Below, in pieces: positions 12,501-18,404 of a stretch of 64,000 bases of DNA. Position 1 is the stretch's first letter. Each line of letters opens with the position of its first letter. Below the pieces are notes generated by a model. It was not told the origin of the DNA, did no database searches, and saw nothing but the letters and a program-made list of their open reading frames with translations. Source of the stretch: UBA6168 sp039819485. Lineage in GTDB: Bacteria > Bacteroidota > Bacteroidia > Chitinophagales > Saprospiraceae. The position numbers and the translations under genes are program-made. Location of the stretch: positions 22,926-86,925 of the forward strand of contig JBCBRY010000024.1 of assembly GCA_039819485.1 (NCBI GenBank), written 5' to 3'.

Positions 12501-13853
12501 TCTGCTTTGCCCCTTATGGCTTGTGAAAATTCATTGATCGAATACAATGGCCAGCCGCTTTACCCTGGCCAGCAACAGGACTTTGTGCTGGTAGCAATGA
12601 ACGGCTGTGACTCGACCGTTACGGTCACGGTGGAAGCAATTCAGTCGGATACTACACAGGAACAACTTCATGCCTGCCCCAATGCAACGGTGGAGTTTGA
12701 AGGAGTAGATTTGGCACCCGGCGACCAGGAAGATTTTATATTCCCGGGATCAGATGGCTGTGATTCCGTCGTGCAGGTAACGGTAGGGGAGCTGCCGACC
12801 TTCTCCTCTGACTTGTCACTTTCGGCCTGCGGCAATTCTTTTGTCGAGTACAATGGTCAGCAGCTATTTCCGGGCGACCAGGAAGACTTCATTTTATCAG
12901 CCATAAACGGCTGTGATTCCGTTATCTCAGTGACTGTCTCCGCCCTTCCGGTTGATACTACTGCGGTTCCTCTACAGGTCTGCGCTGGAGAAATAATAGC
13001 ATACGGAGGGCAGGTACTTTCTGCTGGAGATCAAATCATGGTCAACCTAACCAACCAGTCAGGTTGCGATTCTATTCTCGCCGTCAGCGTTGCCCAGTTT
13101 CCGGCAGTTACTTTTGATTTGGTGGCCAATGAAATTTGTTGGGACGGCACCAACGGACAAATCATTGTTCAGAACGTACAGGGGGGAGCAACGCCTTACC
13201 AGGTATCGCTCAATGGTGGTGCTTTCCAGCCGACATTTAATTTCGAGAATCTCGGTACGGGAGCGTACACGGTCTATTTAACGGATGGGAATGATTGCGA
13301 ATTTGCCGATTCTACTGAAATAAATGCCCTGCCCCCAATGGTTGTAGAAACGATGGACGAGTCGATCATTTGCGGGGAGGAAGTGGAGTTGTCGCCCGTC
13401 GTGAGCAGTTCATTGCCTGTTTCCTGGCAATGGACGGATGGTACTACAGGGTCTTCACTTTTTATTGACAGCCCGGGCACCTATTATTTTAATGTTTCCA
13501 ATGAATGCGAAACGGTCTATGATTCGATTGCCGTCAGCCTGGAAGGAAATGGCCTGAACGGGCAAATTTTTATGCCCAATTCTTTTTCTCCCAATAATGA
13601 CGGTATCAACGATTGCTACCGGGGCTACGTCGCTCCCGATTTGGAAATAGAATCGTATGAGTTGAAAATATTTGACAGGTGGGGCAATTTCATGTTCGAA
13701 ACCACTAACATAGACGGGTGCTGGGATGGCCGGCATCAAGGAGAACAAATGCAGCCTGCAGTGTTCGCTTGGTTTATAAAGTTAAAAGTGAGGAATTGCG
13801 ACGGCCAGGTACTGGATGTTTTTCGAGAGGGGGATATTCATCTGATCCGGTAA
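6525..13853 (+). CDS. Giant T9SS type B surface protein, 2442 aa
   Basis: Complete paralog of the preceding gene. Residues 1-24 are a Sec signal peptide (basic MKKN, hydrophobic core, cleavage near GHSQ). Then come Cys-rich Ig/SprB-like modules, a PKD domain (about 395-480, WDFGDLNTS), further modules, a Gly-rich linker (about 1080-1095), three PKD domains (about 1110-1345), an SdrD-B-like domain (about 1684-1758, DVNGNGIIDGPDT), eight tandem 51-residue modules each with an early Cys and a GCDS/DCDS motif (about 1783-2195), and a gliding-type C-terminal domain (from NSFSPNNDGINDCY to the end), the known type B sorting signal. Export by T9SS and surface attachment follow from family knowledge; an adhesive role is inference. 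The GCDS modules alternate in two subtypes, so a 102-residue pair appears recently duplicated. Confidence 0.95.
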   Translation: MKKNLRFFLFVFTVVCCLPFLGHSQGGGQGGPVQIIGPDALCEGECATYTVEYDYYGTAIIFNAWHLNGMGSITIPPTSNPFLTQCANDEYDFMITLEYMAYDSSTDDYIIQYVDKYVMSASLPEPIIVPASAQCPDSLSACEKICAFNSAVYEVTNVPADAELLWEVEGEEGFVANGNSIEVEWGAPGQGEVRAYFSNAQEQVDPLQLICGQTGVNYDNNGVPIDGDVFIEVLGGEPPYEVQLSSGTSMYSTVLLFPGVESFSGLESGQYEITVTSADGQTEECSVFISLVDQCTTIGYVWVEQAPVSCTSCNGVILTIPLSGIGLGYLYSIDGGATFSDSYAFYGVCPGNYSVVIFDTFEQCSFEFEYILPCPEMPLECTSESSVCVEILEEPSAAIASTPPLTNGEIEVCEGQAVFFENNSESAASYIWDFGDLNTSTQFEPSHVYQTPGNYQVALIARNACFCSDTTFVNVNVLPAGVPAISCTGTVCAGASVTYATDEACSQYNWIVNGGGTIQAGGGPADNFITVEWGDGPQGLVSLSVNGCAGNACNTPNVVPIPIISESAQIQGRSNVCEGSTEEYFIPNYQGTEITWSVEGSGNIVGGQGTERITVNWYGVVNQGNPQKVMVAFDNCYLGCKGMDTMDVNIVPSFYTRGPIEVCENSTTEYNSRNSITNLLVASNWEVVNSGGVVVWSTGGTNTAAIDWGFPIGTYTVRASSINANDFCNQEYDVFVEIKAAPAPVTGIDGTTAICPGESYSYMANGLPINEFNWTITGGTPADFKGNPINVTWGTTPPYEVAVTQTGTSGLACTSDAITLTIDEVPSFSVTGNDQVCIEETSTYTAPHFENVDYEWIVSPAAKGTIVSGQGTENVEVLWNGDGPANVSVTVCAATVSVDVTVSPKPAPELVYNSEICAETTTSIQTTLAYTSYQWSDETGSLVSTSPAPDLPVGYYELKVTDQVGCEGRTTFEILEWPEPVVSISTALYLGLCPGGAPATIVASSSEGVTNFAWFENGLPVGTNSPQLVVGAVGDYQVVVTDQNGCTAISNTLVISECEPAGGVCVNGVCIFPPGGSGPGNPGGGGGGSSGGNPCIPDGDFSFQIQTTDDCLTHNYLNTSINDVAGSWSWDFDDPASGLADTSTLENPTHTFSGVGYYSVVLVGEVLSTTGGTCPAGVVQTDSIEAVADFEFVTACPGIPVSFTDITETMPSATITNWEWDFGDPASGVDNTSNDQHPLHTYQTPGTYTVNLTITLAGGCTAERSKDIGIFNPPDVEFSLPTITCENTALPFSAVVSNDAIGVTWDFGDPASGDGNTASSFDTYHEFNAAGNYPVTLTAANVYGCATSVTHTMTVTPNNLYAFIQLPQPPPICEGDSLALFAVPPGLNYLWSTGSTSNMITVYSAGIFDVTVTDSEGCTASPGEEIVDVFGEPNATINAVEYNEFGQPIAFFDNSFAACEGEDVHLVMLGSLDYSYEWSDGNGGGNAISFTEDRDNLLSVGDHDFTVIVTDNATGCTSETGPFTVTVHPKPEVAIESAPSGFLCENNPATLSVVGPSGNLNYAWNTGESGTSVNVIAGGTYFAQAVNQFGCKNRSNEITLHNAPDFDKIPSGCHTRCNPDTLCLPDLSEVASFQWFLDGLPLPAPNGTLAEPVFDQSGAYYVEMIDVYGCQSRSDVLTLDLLPGFGDVLGQVYFDVNGNGIIDGPDTLVSGISIFINDGLTNIDTVISNSGAYVFPGILSTNYTLELDTTSLPADWYAYWGVGNVEMIGCDVEESFDWLLAFQCTPETLNENYEACQGGGITYQNTFIPAGSVDTFQFLSVNDCDSVVIVAVEAIAPDTSYTPLSICADTTAEFAGAELSPGEQQVFTLTAIDGCDSLVEVTVTGWPTYAFDLPLFACENSFIEYNGQPLYPGDQQDFLFTTIHGCDSVMSVSVAPIQGDTIPEQLFACPDSVVTYEGVDLAPGDEQAFVFTAVGGCDSVVQVTVDELLTFASALPLMACENSLIEYNGQPLYPGQQQDFVLVAMNGCDSTVTVTVEAIQSDTTQEQLHACPNATVEFEGVDLAPGDQEDFIFPGSDGCDSVVQVTVGELPTFSSDLSLSACGNSFVEYNGQQLFPGDQEDFILSAINGCDSVISVTVSALPVDTTAVPLQVCAGEIIAYGGQVLSAGDQIMVNLTNQSGCDSILAVSVAQFPAVTFDLVANEICWDGTNGQIIVQNVQGGATPYQVSLNGGAFQPTFNFENLGTGAYTVYLTDGNDCEFADSTEINALPPMVVETMDESIICGEEVELSPVVSSSLPVSWQWTDGTTGSSLFIDSPGTYYFNVSNECETVYDSIAVSLEGNGLNGQIFMPNSFSPNNDGINDCYRGYVAPDLEIESYELKIFDRWGNFMFETTNIDGCWDGRHQGEQMQPAVFAWFIKLKVRNCDGQVLDVFREGDIHLIR

Positions 13854-13903
13854 AAGGTTCTTTTTTAGAACTTCTGATACATCTGCTCGCCGTCTCCGGT
13901 TAA

Positions 13904-13936
13904 CCAATAAAAGTCGCGTCAAGCGACTTTTATTGG
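13904..13936 (+). terminator. 14-bp hairpin after second giant gene
   Basis: Perfect arms 13904-13917 and 13923-13936 enclose a 5-nt loop, 50 bp past the stop. It is probably a terminator or an mRNA 3'-end stabiliser; the T-content lies inside the right arm rather than in a separate run. Confidence 0.6.
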
Positions 13937-13937
13937 T

Positions 13938-14008
13938 AACAAGGGGTTTTCGGGGAGGCATAAAAAAATGATTTTCATTCTTTCATGCCTCCCCGAAAAC
14001 CCCTTGTT
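13938..14008. repeat. 24-bp perfect inverted repeat
   Basis: Arms 13938-13961 and 13985-14008 are perfectly complementary (core gttttcggggaggca) around a 23-nt AT-rich loop. It begins 1 bp after the previous hairpin. No T-run follows, so it is not a standard terminator. Function unknown. Confidence 0.7.
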
Positions 14009-14009
14009 C

Positions 14010-14040
14010 GATTTTTGTCGGTTCGATGCCGACGAAAATC
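14010..14040. repeat. 12-bp inverted repeat, third in cluster
   Basis: Arms 14010-14021 and 14029-14040 match except for one G-U-type position. It is the third back-to-back hairpin between the adhesin gene and padR. Confidence 0.55.
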
Positions 14041-14097
14041 AAGAGTAGGATTCCGATGGCCAGTGTGTTCTAAAGAAATAGGGCAAGGAAAATAAAA

Positions 14098-14152
14098 ATA
14101 CCTAAAATTCTTAGGTAAATATTTTGATACCTAAATTCCTTATGTATATTTG
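14098..14152 (+). promoter_or_regulatory. Tandem operator-like repeats and -7 box of padR
   Basis: Two 20-bp sites, 14098-14117 and 14127-14146, share 17 of 20 bases (atacctaaa...ttaggta type). The first contains the perfect dyad acctaa/ttaggt. The second overlaps TATATTTG at 14145-14152, which fits the Bacteroidota -7 consensus TAnnTTTG. Inference: PadR binds here and represses its own operon. The chosen ATG at 14157 is only 4 bp past the -7 box, so the transcript would have almost no leader. Confidence 0.55.
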
Positions 14153-14156
14153 CCCC

Positions 14157-14492
14157 ATGAAGACAAATGAACTCTTACGGGGCACTTTAAAAACCATCAT
14201 CCTCAACTTGCTGGCCGAGCACGGCCGCATGTACGGTTATGAAATGGTACAGAAGGTTCGGGAGCAATCAGCGGGGGCTTTTGAATTGACGGAAGGAGCG
14301 CTCTATCCTGCTCTCCATAAGCTGGTGGCTGATGGTCTGCTCGTCACCGAAAAAGAAATGATCGGTAAGCGGGTGCGGAAGTATTACCGGTTGACGCCAG
14401 TGGGCTCCGAGGCAAGGATAGACAAGGTCCATGAATTTCAAAAATTTGTCCGGGCCATGCAATTATTGTTAAACCCCAAACCTGCCACCTAA
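14157..14492 (+). CDS. PadR family transcriptional regulator
   Basis: A 111-residue winged-helix regulator of the small PadR type: MKTNELLRGTLK start, the YGYEMVQKV helix, the EGALYPALHKL recognition region, a basic wing (KRVRKYYRLT) and a C-terminal dimer helix. An in-frame extension to 14124 exists, but the ATG at 14157 matches the family start and follows the -7 box. PadR proteins repress neighbouring membrane or stress genes until a ligand or signal relieves them. It lies 35 bp upstream of the membrane M23 peptidase gene and probably forms an operon with it; the tandem operator upstream suggests autoregulation. Confidence 0.9.
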   Translation: MKTNELLRGTLKTIILNLLAEHGRMYGYEMVQKVREQSAGAFELTEGALYPALHKLVADGLLVTEKEMIGKRVRKYYRLTPVGSEARIDKVHEFQKFVRAMQLLLNPKPAT

Positions 14493-14527
14493 CGCGGCCG
14501 GCCGGTCCGGGCAGTAAGATCCAACAC

Positions 14528-15307
14528 ATGATACAACTCAACGAACAACAATTATTTTCCATAGAAAAAATACTGGAAGAACAGGGCCTCAATGATGGGC
14601 CGCTCAAAGAAGAACTCCTTGATCACCTGTGCTGCCAGGTAGAACAGGCGATGGACGGGGGCATGCTTTTTCACCAGGCGCTACAGCAAAGTTTGGATAC
14701 CTTTCAAGAAGATGAAATGAAAGAACTTCAACAACATTTTTCAAACAATTCAAATCAAAAAAGATCAATTATGATGAAGGTATCCTTATTCGCACTTAGT
14801 GTTTTGCTTTTGGTGGCCATTAATTTTAATCGAAATGAAATACTGGATCAAGAACCTGTAGAAGGGCCAGAGCTGGTGGCACCAATTATCTCTCACGTAC
14901 TTTTGGCCGATCCGCCTACCATCTCTCCACTGAGAGGTGATGTTAAAATTACCAGCGGTTTTGGCATGCGGCTACACCCGGTCCATAAGGTGAAAAAACA
15001 GCACAAGGGGATCGATTTCAAAGCAGCCATGGGGACACCTGTATACGCCACTTCTGGTGGAATTGTGAAGAAAGTGGGCAACATGCCAAAGGGCTATGGA
15101 AAACACATCATTATCGAACACGATGACCACTTTAAAACGCTGTACGCGCAGCTTTCCCAAATGGATGTGAAAGTGGGAGATGAAGTAAAAAGAGGTGATC
15201 AGATTGGGGCTGTCGGTAGCTCAGGGCTGTCCACTGCGCCGCACCTCCATTATGAAGTTATCAAAGATGGGGTTCGGGTCGATCCGGAAGAATATCTCCG
15301 GCCATGA
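14528..15307 (+). CDS. Membrane-anchored M23 peptidase with DHLCC-type cytoplasmic domain
   Basis: 259 residues. Residues 1-75 form a helical cytoplasmic domain with the motif LKEELLDHLCCQVE (26-39), a module I associate with genes next to padR in Bacteroidota. A single membrane helix spans about 83-100. The periplasmic part is a LytM/M23 domain with all zinc and catalytic residues visible: HKGID (His159, Asp163) and HLHYE (His239, His241), plus His198. M23 enzymes cut peptidoglycan cross-bridges or peptides; LytM-like members also activate amidases. It sits 35 bp after padR, so the pair may be a regulated envelope-remodelling unit (inference). A strong hairpin follows. Confidence 0.85.
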   Translation: MIQLNEQQLFSIEKILEEQGLNDGPLKEELLDHLCCQVEQAMDGGMLFHQALQQSLDTFQEDEMKELQQHFSNNSNQKRSIMMKVSLFALSVLLLVAINFNRNEILDQEPVEGPELVAPIISHVLLADPPTISPLRGDVKITSGFGMRLHPVHKVKKQHKGIDFKAAMGTPVYATSGGIVKKVGNMPKGYGKHIIIEHDDHFKTLYAQLSQMDVKVGDEVKRGDQIGAVGSSGLSTAPHLHYEVIKDGVRVDPEEYLRP

Positions 15308-15312
15308 GAATC

Positions 15313-15347
15313 AATTAAGGAGGTTATTTTAAATAACCTCCTTAATT
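15313..15347. terminator. 16-bp hairpin between convergent genes
   Basis: Arms 15313-15328 and 15332-15347 are perfect complements with a 3-nt loop. It starts 6 bp after the M23 stop and has AT-rich flanks on both sides. It is a probable bidirectional terminator between the padR operon and the minus-strand small genes. Confidence 0.7.
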
Positions 15348-15417
15348 ATTTCATACTAATTTCATCTTCAAATAAACGGGCGGCCTTTAGGGGTTGCCCT
15401 ATTTTATATTTTCCTTT

Positions 15418-15618
15418 TTAATGACTGGCTTTATTCAATTTCTTCCATCTTCTTTTTTGGAAAAAGTATAGCACTATTAATAAAATAATCAATACCGGAT
15501 AGGCAAAACAGAAAATCAATGCATTGACCTCGTAATAAGATAATCCGAGCATGTTTGCCAGGTTGATAATAAAATCTGTGCAATAGACATAAATAGCCGC
15601 TCCGGTTTTTTCAAGCAT
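15418..15618 (-). CDS. Small membrane protein, 66 aa
   Basis: Unrecognised. One long hydrophobic helix (about residues 36-53, ALIFCFAYPVLIILLIVLYF) is followed by a basic tail (KRRWKK), which suggests an inner-membrane protein with a cytoplasmic C-terminus. Its ATG overlaps the end of the upstream gene by 8 bp (AATGCTTGA), implying translational coupling and a joint function with that protein. The short length and the coupling make a subunit or accessory role plausible, but no function can be named. Confidence 0.65.
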   Translation of the reverse strand: MLEKTGAAIYVYCTDFIINLANMLGLSYYEVNALIFCFAYPVLIILLIVLYFFQKRRWKKLNKASH

Positions 15619-16006
15619 TTTTTATTTTATTTATTTTAATTCGCAGCTCAATATTTTTAATCAATAAAAAATAAATAACCAGCGGGAATAAAATAACCAG
15701 AAAAATAATATTGGCTAACATATAATGGCCGGTTGATTTTAGTAAATCAATAATGCCAAAATAAATCGGGTCGATTATTTTAAAAAAAATGCCATTGCTG
15801 TTAACGTGGTTTTTCTTGCAAAAGGAAGTGTTGTCGTGGCAATGCCAGGTACATTTATTTTTTAATTTTTCTCCAGTATTGATGGCTGTTATATTTTTTA
15901 TAAAATAAGCATTACTTTTTATGCCTGTTCGTACATATTCGTTAACCCCTGCCATTAAAACAAATGGCGAGATTAAAATAATCATATTCCTAAAAAAGCG
16001 TTTCAT
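15611..16006 (-). CDS. Cys/His-rich membrane protein, 131 aa
   Basis: Unrecognised. The ATG at 16006 (MKRFFRNMIILIS) is chosen over a TTG at 16018 that would fall in a tandem repeat. A membrane helix lies near the N-terminus (about 7-22) and another near the C-terminus (about 98-118). Between them is an external loop with a dense Cys/His cluster: KCTWHCHDNTSFCKKNH (three Cys, three His), followed by DPIYFGIIDLLKSTG. The cluster could bind metal or heme or form disulfides (inference). It is translationally coupled to the 66-residue membrane protein downstream. Confidence 0.7.
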   Translation of the reverse strand: MKRFFRNMIILISPFVLMAGVNEYVRTGIKSNAYFIKNITAINTGEKLKNKCTWHCHDNTSFCKKNHVNSNGIFFKIIDPIYFGIIDLLKSTGHYMLANIIFLVILFPLVIYFLLIKNIELRIKINKIKNA

Positions 16007-16015
16007 AAAATAACC

Positions 16016-16044
16016 CAATATCTCAATATCTCAATATCTCAATA
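16016..16044. repeat. Tandem 8-bp repeat (caatatct, 3.6 copies)
   Basis: Consecutive copies of caatatct run up to the start of the Cys/His membrane protein gene. A related AT-rich pattern appears in the hairpin at 49189-49234. Slippage here could alter the leader spacing. Confidence 0.6.
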
Positions 16045-16045
16045 G

Positions 16046-16141
16046 GAGCGTCAAAAATGACACTTTTATTTTGGCAAATGCTTGATTTCCAAACCTCAAA
16101 ACTCTTTTTAAGGTAAAGAAAAAATGTCATTTTTTTGAGCC
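16046..16141. repeat. Dispersed hairpin repeat, family 2, copy A
   Basis: About 95 bp, roughly 83 percent identical by eye to 32803-32899. Ends carry the inverted motif aaaaatgaca / tgtcattttt; the middle contains the shared core ttgatttcca and ctcaaaactcttttt. It lies just past the 3' end of lpxD. Confidence 0.75.
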
Positions 16142-16164
16142 GTCACTTAATTCAAGAATTCAAT

Positions 16165-17100
16165 TCATTCCTCATAATAATCCCTAAAAAAAATCGGCAA
16201 ATGCCGCAGTGCAGCCAATTCCCTTTGCCGTTCCCTGATTTCTGCCGCCGGTATGCCGAAATATGCCTTTCCTCCTTCCAGGCTTTTTGAAATGCCCGAT
16301 TTTGCACTCACCACGGCTCCGGCTCCGACCCTGACCCGCTGAGCCACACCCACCTGCCCATAAAGGACGACATTGTCTTCTATGGTGGCTTTACCGCCGA
16401 TGCCGACCTGCCCGGCTATGAGGCAGTTTTTGCCAATGACGGCCCCGTGCCCCACATGTACCTGGCAATCCAGTTTGCTCCCTTCCCCAATGACCGTGTC
16501 GCCCGATACGCCCCGGTTGATGGTGCAGGCAGCCCCAATGTCCACATGGTTTTCAATGACGACCCGTCCGCCCGAGCGCCATTTTTTATAACCATTTTCA
16601 GTTTTTTGAAAATAAAAGGCATCGGTGCCGATGATGGTGCCGACCTGGATGGTTACGTGGTCGCCGATATGGGTATGGTCGCCGATGTAACTGTTGGCCT
16701 GTATATAACAGTTTTTGCCAATCACTACCTGGTGGCCGATCACTACCCCAGGCTCGATAATGGAGGAAGGGTGTACGGAAGCACTCTCCGCAATCTGGCT
16801 GCTTAGGGGCCGAAGTGGCCGGTACTGGCGCACCAACCCGTCGTAGGCTTCAAATGGGTGGTCGCACACAAGCAGTGCTTTACCCGGCGGACACTCGACT
16901 TCCTCATTGAGGATAATGATGCTGGCGGCAGAAGAAAGGGATTTCTTAAAATATTTTTTGGCATCCACAAAGATGATGTCTCCTTTTTCCACTTTGTGGA
17001 TTTCATTGATGCCAGTTGCCTCCAGCGTTGCATCACCAATGATTTTTGCGCCAATTTTCTGTGCGATGGTTTTAATGGGGATGGGCTGTGGGAATTTCAT
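16165..17100 (-). CDS. lpxD: LpxD-type UDP-3-O-acylglucosamine N-acyltransferase
   Basis: 311 residues. The N-terminal uridine-binding domain (about 1-100) is followed by a left-handed beta-helix of hexapeptide repeats (about 105-270: VVIGHQVVIGKN, YIGDHTHIGD and similar) and a C-terminal helix (REIRERQRELAAL). LpxD adds the second hydroxyacyl chain to lipid A precursor in the cytoplasm. The catalytic His lies in VHVGHGAVIG; the usual His-Asn pair is His-Gly here. The segment around DAFYFQKTENGYKKW also differs from standard LpxD, and the protein is shorter than the usual 340. It may be a second, divergent LpxD-like paralog rather than the main enzyme. It stands alone on the minus strand. Confidence 0.8.
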   Translation of the reverse strand: MKFPQPIPIKTIAQKIGAKIIGDATLEATGINEIHKVEKGDIIFVDAKKYFKKSLSSAASIIILNEEVECPPGKALLVCDHPFEAYDGLVRQYRPLRPLSSQIAESASVHPSSIIEPGVVIGHQVVIGKNCYIQANSYIGDHTHIGDHVTIQVGTIIGTDAFYFQKTENGYKKWRSGGRVVIENHVDIGAACTINRGVSGDTVIGEGSKLDCQVHVGHGAVIGKNCLIAGQVGIGGKATIEDNVVLYGQVGVAQRVRVGAGAVVSAKSGISKSLEGGKAYFGIPAAEIRERQRELAALRHLPIFFRDYYEE

Positions 17101-17345
17101 AGATTAAACGGTTTTAAAGTATACCCGCCGTCCTGCATTCACTTTGGGGCGGCGGAGGGTACCAAGAAACTTAGGCCATTATGTTATGAGTCATACTCGG
17201 AAACTTTCGATAAGTTTGCGGCGTTAGGAAAGCAAAAGTAGTTTTTAATGAAAATTAAAATGAGAATAAAAATTAGAAACAGCTACTTCATCAGCAAACA
17301 GCGTTTCCCATTTTCATTTTGATTTTTATTTTAATTGAATTAATC

Positions 17346-17795
17346 ATGTCATTAGAAACCAAAATAATGGAAGACCTCAAGGCTGCTATGAAAAACAAAG
17401 ACGATGCAGCCAAGCGAAGCATCCGTGCGATCAAAGCGGCTATTTTGTTGCAAAAAACGGACGGCAGCGGTAAAGTACTGGATGAGGCAGGGGAAATAAA
17501 ATTATTGCAAAAACTCGTCAAGCAACGCCAGGACTCACTGGAAATTTATGAAAAGCAGGGACGGGAAGATCTGGCGACGCCGGAGCGGGAAGAAATTGAA
17601 GTCATCAAAAAATATCTACCGGAGCAAATGAGCGAAGCCGACCTCGAAGATGTATTGAAAAAAATCATTGAAATGACCGGAGCAAGCTCTATGAAGGACA
17701 TGGGCAAAGTGATGGGCATGGCCTCGAAAGAGCTGGCTGGCAAAGCAGACGGAAAGACGATTTCGGGGTTGGTGAAGCGGCTTTTGATCGGCTGA
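17346..17795 (+). CDS. GatB/YqeY domain protein
   Basis: 149 residues, full length for YqeY. The ATG at 17346 (MSLETKIMEDLKAAMKNKD) matches the family start; an upstream in-frame extension to 17319 is poor. Helical N-terminal half, then EVIKKYLPEQMSEADL and the C-terminal KDMGKVMGMASKEL/GKADGKTISGLVK signature. The domain resembles the tail of GatB, the amidotransferase that makes Gln-tRNA; the free-standing protein is thought to interact with tRNA, but its role is not settled. It is divergent from lpxD and separated from it by a 245-bp AT-rich region. Confidence 0.93.
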   Translation: MSLETKIMEDLKAAMKNKDDAAKRSIRAIKAAILLQKTDGSGKVLDEAGEIKLLQKLVKQRQDSLEIYEKQGREDLATPEREEIEVIKKYLPEQMSEADLEDVLKKIIEMTGASSMKDMGKVMGMASKELAGKADGKTISGLVKRLLIG

Positions 17796-17804
17796 CTTGA
17801 CCTA

Positions 17805-17904
17805 AGTTTCCCGCAGAGAAATGCGAACTTTAAACGCAAATTTTCGCTGGTTTTTTTTCTCTGTGTAGCAGAGCGAAAATACTTAGCGGACACTGCGGGA
17901 AACT
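17805..17904. repeat. Inverted repeat with tttcccgcagag motif
   Basis: Arms 17805-17816 and 17893-17904 are perfect 12-bp complements. The right arm, read in reverse, also matches 39808-39830 (gtttcccgcag...cgctaag). It lies between the convergent yqeY and acetyltransferase genes, so it may also act in termination. Confidence 0.6.
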
Positions 17905-17909
17905 AAATT

Positions 17910-18353
17910 TTATAAGGTCATTTTAAACTGTACGATCCGAAACGTTTCCCCAAATCCTTCCCGTAAATAAAACTTTTGTGCCCTTTTGTTGTCCAGTTCC
18001 GTGTCGACTGCCAGCTCCGTGCAGTTATTTTCTTTTGCCCATTTTTTTGTAAAAGAAATTAATGCTTTTCCGAAACCTTTTCCACGGTATTCTTCAATTA
18101 AATACAGTCCGTCAATATAGGCTACGGGCGAACTTACGCAGCCATCCACAATATTGCGGAGCGACATTTCCACCATTCCCACAGGCGTTTTATTTTTTTT
18201 ATCATAAATAATAAACGAAGCAAGGTCAGGGTCCTCGATAATTCTTTTTATTTCTGCTTCAATATAATCAGGCTTGAGGTCACCATATAGTTCATCGCGG
18301 AAACGGCTCCAGATATTGAAATCATTGTGGGTGGCAGGTTTGAATGTCAGCAT
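17910..18353 (-). CDS. GNAT acetyltransferase, AAC(6')-I-like
   Basis: 147 residues with the complete GNAT fold: motif A is YRGKGFGKALISF (acetyl-CoA pyrophosphate loop) and motif B is ELDNKRAQKFYLREGFGE. The stretch SLRNIVDGCVSSPVAYIDGLY and the ending ETFRIVQFKM closely resemble AAC(6')-I aminoglycoside N-acetyltransferases, which modify the 6'-amino group. Whether it acts on aminoglycosides or on a cellular amine cannot be told from sequence. It lies 51 bp downstream of the exosortase-associated gene on the same strand, so it may be co-transcribed with it. Confidence 0.85.
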   Translation of the reverse strand: MLTFKPATHNDFNIWSRFRDELYGDLKPDYIEAEIKRIIEDPDLASFIIYDKKNKTPVGMVEMSLRNIVDGCVSSPVAYIDGLYLIEEYRGKGFGKALISFTKKWAKENNCTELAVDTELDNKRAQKFYLREGFGETFRIVQFKMTL

Positions 18354-18404
18354 TTTGATTTGGAAGTTTTAAACAACTTCTTTTTGATTAAAACTGTTAA
18401 CAAT

